Source of the DNA: Gemmatimonadaceae bacterium
Lineage (GTDB): Bacteria > Gemmatimonadota > Gemmatimonadetes > Gemmatimonadales > Gemmatimonadaceae
Assembly: GCA_025362035.1 (NCBI GenBank)
Contig: JANYIN010000036.1
Span: 1-44,640, forward strand
DNA length: 44,640 bases
Reading direction: 5' to 3'
The notes below the pieces were generated by a model. It had not been told where the DNA came from and ran no database searches. It saw only the letters and a list, made by a program, of their open reading frames with translations. A program made the translations under genes and the position numbers. Position 1 is the first letter of the stretch, and each line of letters starts with the position of its first letter. Positions 43,652 through 44,640 of the stretch are shown here, one piece after another.

Positions 43652-43728
43652 AGCGGGCGACCGGACTCGAACCGGCGACGTCCAGCTTGGGAAGCCGCGC
43701 GCTTACTACGGCAAATCGCTATACTCGC
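43652..43728 (-). tRNA. Degenerate tRNA-Gly (CCC), probable pseudogene
   Basis: The 3' half is clear: anticodon loop TTCCCAA (anticodon CCC), variable loop ACGTC, T-stem GCCGG/CCGGT around TTCGAGT, acceptor 3' strand CGCCCGC and discriminator T, as in bacterial tRNA-Gly. The 5' half does not fit. Acceptor 5' GCGAGTA mispairs at positions 4 and 7, the D-stem GCGA/AAGC has two mismatches, and the anticodon stem GCGGC/GCTGG has one. CCA is not encoded (CTG follows). It is either a decayed gene or one whose 5' half was replaced by recombination. Confidence 0.55.
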
Positions 43729-43787
43729 TACGAACAACGACTTCGCAAGCGCGTGTGGGCACCAACGATGGTCCCTGCTCGCAGGAG

Positions 43788-44640
43788 TTACGGACGCGCT
43801 GACTGCATCAGCGCCTCGATCTCGCTGATCTCTCGCACCGCCGACGTGATGCGCTCGACGCTGCGCGGCGTCGCCATGTAGTCGTCCTCGATGCGCACGC
43901 CGATGCCGTCGTACGTGGCAATCACGCTACGCATCTTGGCAATGAACGCGCGGTTCTTGGGTGTATCCGAGAGCAGCGTGAGCCGGCGCGCGTCGATGTA
44001 GATACCCGGCTCGATTGTGAATGCGTCGCCGGGCTTGATGCTTCCTTCGCCTGCGCCGCCGCGCCCCGAGTACTGCGTCGCATCGTGGACGTCGAGGCCA
44101 ATGCCGTGTCCGACGCCGTGGAAGTAGAAGAAGTAGCTCTGACGGCACGGCGCCGCGCTCCGTGCGCAGCGATCGGCCCATGGGGGATCGAAGGTTGCGT
44201 CCGGCGATTCGATCAGACCGAGCCGAGTGAGGCCGCGCGCGATCGTCGCGCTCGCGCTGTCGCCCATCGCGCTGCCGGGCGCGCCCAACGTAGCCGCGCG
44301 CTCCGCTGACGCCTGCGCGTCGCGGACGAGTTGATAGATCGCGCGCTGCTCCGAAGTGAACCGACCGCTCACAGGCACCGTACGCGTCACATCCGCGCTG
44401 TATCCCTGGTGCGCCGCGCCGACGTCCATGAGCACGAGCTTCCCTGCCTCGAGGGGTGCCTTATCGGCGCGGTGGTGCGCTGTCGTCGAGTTCATTCCCG
44501 CACTCACATTCGTCGCGAACCCCGGATGCGAATCACCTCCGCCCGAGCGAAAACCCGCTTCGATCATCGCCTGAACGTCGTACTCGTGGAATCCCGGCCG
44601 GATGCTGCGAATCGCGTTGTTCACGCTCTCCGACGTAATC
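43788..44640 (-). CDS. M24B metallopeptidase, Xaa-Pro aminopeptidase-like (5' end cut by window edge)
   Basis: At least 284 codons; the frame continues through the right edge (ITSESVNNAIRSIRPGFHEYDVQAMIEAGF), so the true start is outside. The pita-bread metal ligands are all present: Asp in VLMDVGAAHQGYSADVTRTVPVSG (two Asp), His in FHGVGHGIGLDVHD, Glu in FTIEPGIYI and Glu in VRIEDDY. The substrate-binding His is in NSTTAHHRAD-like context. A Cys-containing insert (CARSAAPCRQSYF) before the His motif is longer than in E. coli PepP. The enzyme removes N-terminal residues preceding proline. Whether this one is exported cannot be judged without the N-terminus. It is oriented like the PD40 kinase but separated by the tRNA remnant. 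Confidence 0.93.
   Translation of the reverse strand, partial: ITSESVNNAIRSIRPGFHEYDVQAMIEAGFRSGGGDSHPGFATNVSAGMNSTTAHHRADKAPLEAGKLVLMDVGAAHQGYSADVTRTVPVSGRFTSEQRAIYQLVRDAQASAERAATLGAPGSAMGDSASATIARGLTRLGLIESPDATFDPPWADRCARSAAPCRQSYFFYFHGVGHGIGLDVHDATQYSGRGGAGEGSIKPGDAFTIEPGIYIDARRLTLLSDTPKNRAFIAKMRSVIATYDGIGVRIEDDYMATPRSVERITSAVREISEIEALMQSARP

Noticed and set aside
7372..43728. Declaring the 36-kb interval a proven genomic island
   Set aside because: No integrase, transposase, mobilisation gene or clear composition change was seen, and T-arm sequence is shared by many tRNAs. Kept only as a hypothesis.
43500..43760. Plus-strand frame with SGRPDSNRRRPAWE-like text
   Set aside because: This is the well-known false protein produced by translating the complement of a tRNA T-arm and anticodon region.
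1..44640. CRISPR array, rRNA, riboswitch or prophage
   Set aside because: No regularly spaced repeats, rRNA-like blocks, known riboswitch cores or phage genes were found on reading through.

Overview
The window is high-GC bacterial DNA with dense, mostly minus-strand coding. The gene set points to Gemmatimonadota (Gemmatimonas/Gemmatirosa-like): an ECF sigma factor coupled to a Ser/Thr kinase, kinases fused to TPR or PD40 propeller domains, a SusC/SusD pair with a carboxypeptidase-regulatory N-terminus, tricorn-like S41 peptidases and many lipoproteins. This assignment is inference from gene content; no rRNA or other marker gene is present.

Layout. 1-2181 (minus): a protein-glutaminase-like protein running off the left edge, and an exported metallo-beta-lactamase-fold hydrolase. 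2263-6340 (minus): a kinase/NB-ARC/TPR protein whose stop overlaps the start of an ECF sigma factor. 6494-8945: three small exported proteins (DUF5602-like lipoprotein, SnoaL-like, concanavalin-like), with a long-stem hairpin carrying a tRNA 3'-end fragment between the first two. 8979-10177: two gene remnants truncated against each other (M28 peptidase and GAF sensor). 10409-18718: two large soluble hybrid-sensor histidine kinases flanking katE and a DUF488 gene. 18731-19308: scar DNA, namely a duplicate of the promoter and first codons of the first kinase joined to an NHL-repeat remnant.

19427-37218 (minus) is the centrepiece: ten tightly packed, often overlapping genes, with a divergent GntR/FCD regulator at 37324-38175. 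In transcription order they encode a GNAT acyltransferase (COG3375 type), an N-succinylamino acid racemase/OSBS-type enolase, an M20D amidohydrolase, an APC amino-acid permease, a D-aminoacylase-like lipoprotein, SusC, SusD, a tricorn-like protease, a class-C-beta-lactamase-type serine hydrolase and a CocE/S15 hydrolase. The first three match the known succinylation - racemisation - desuccinylation route that converts D- to L-amino acids. The remaining genes add outer-membrane uptake, peptide/ester/amide hydrolysis and inner-membrane import. I read the whole as a dedicated locus for scavenging D-amino-acid-containing peptides or amides.

38270-39712 is debris: a frameshifted serine-hydrolase C-terminus, a 54-codon nucleotidyltransferase (AbiEii-like) stub and a dispersed repeat that also occurs at 1131-1219. 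39713-44640 holds a small Cys-containing lipoprotein, a second kinase with a PD40 propeller, a degenerate tRNA-Gly(CCC) and an M24 aminopeptidase P running off the right edge. No CRISPR array, integrase, transposase or rRNA was seen.
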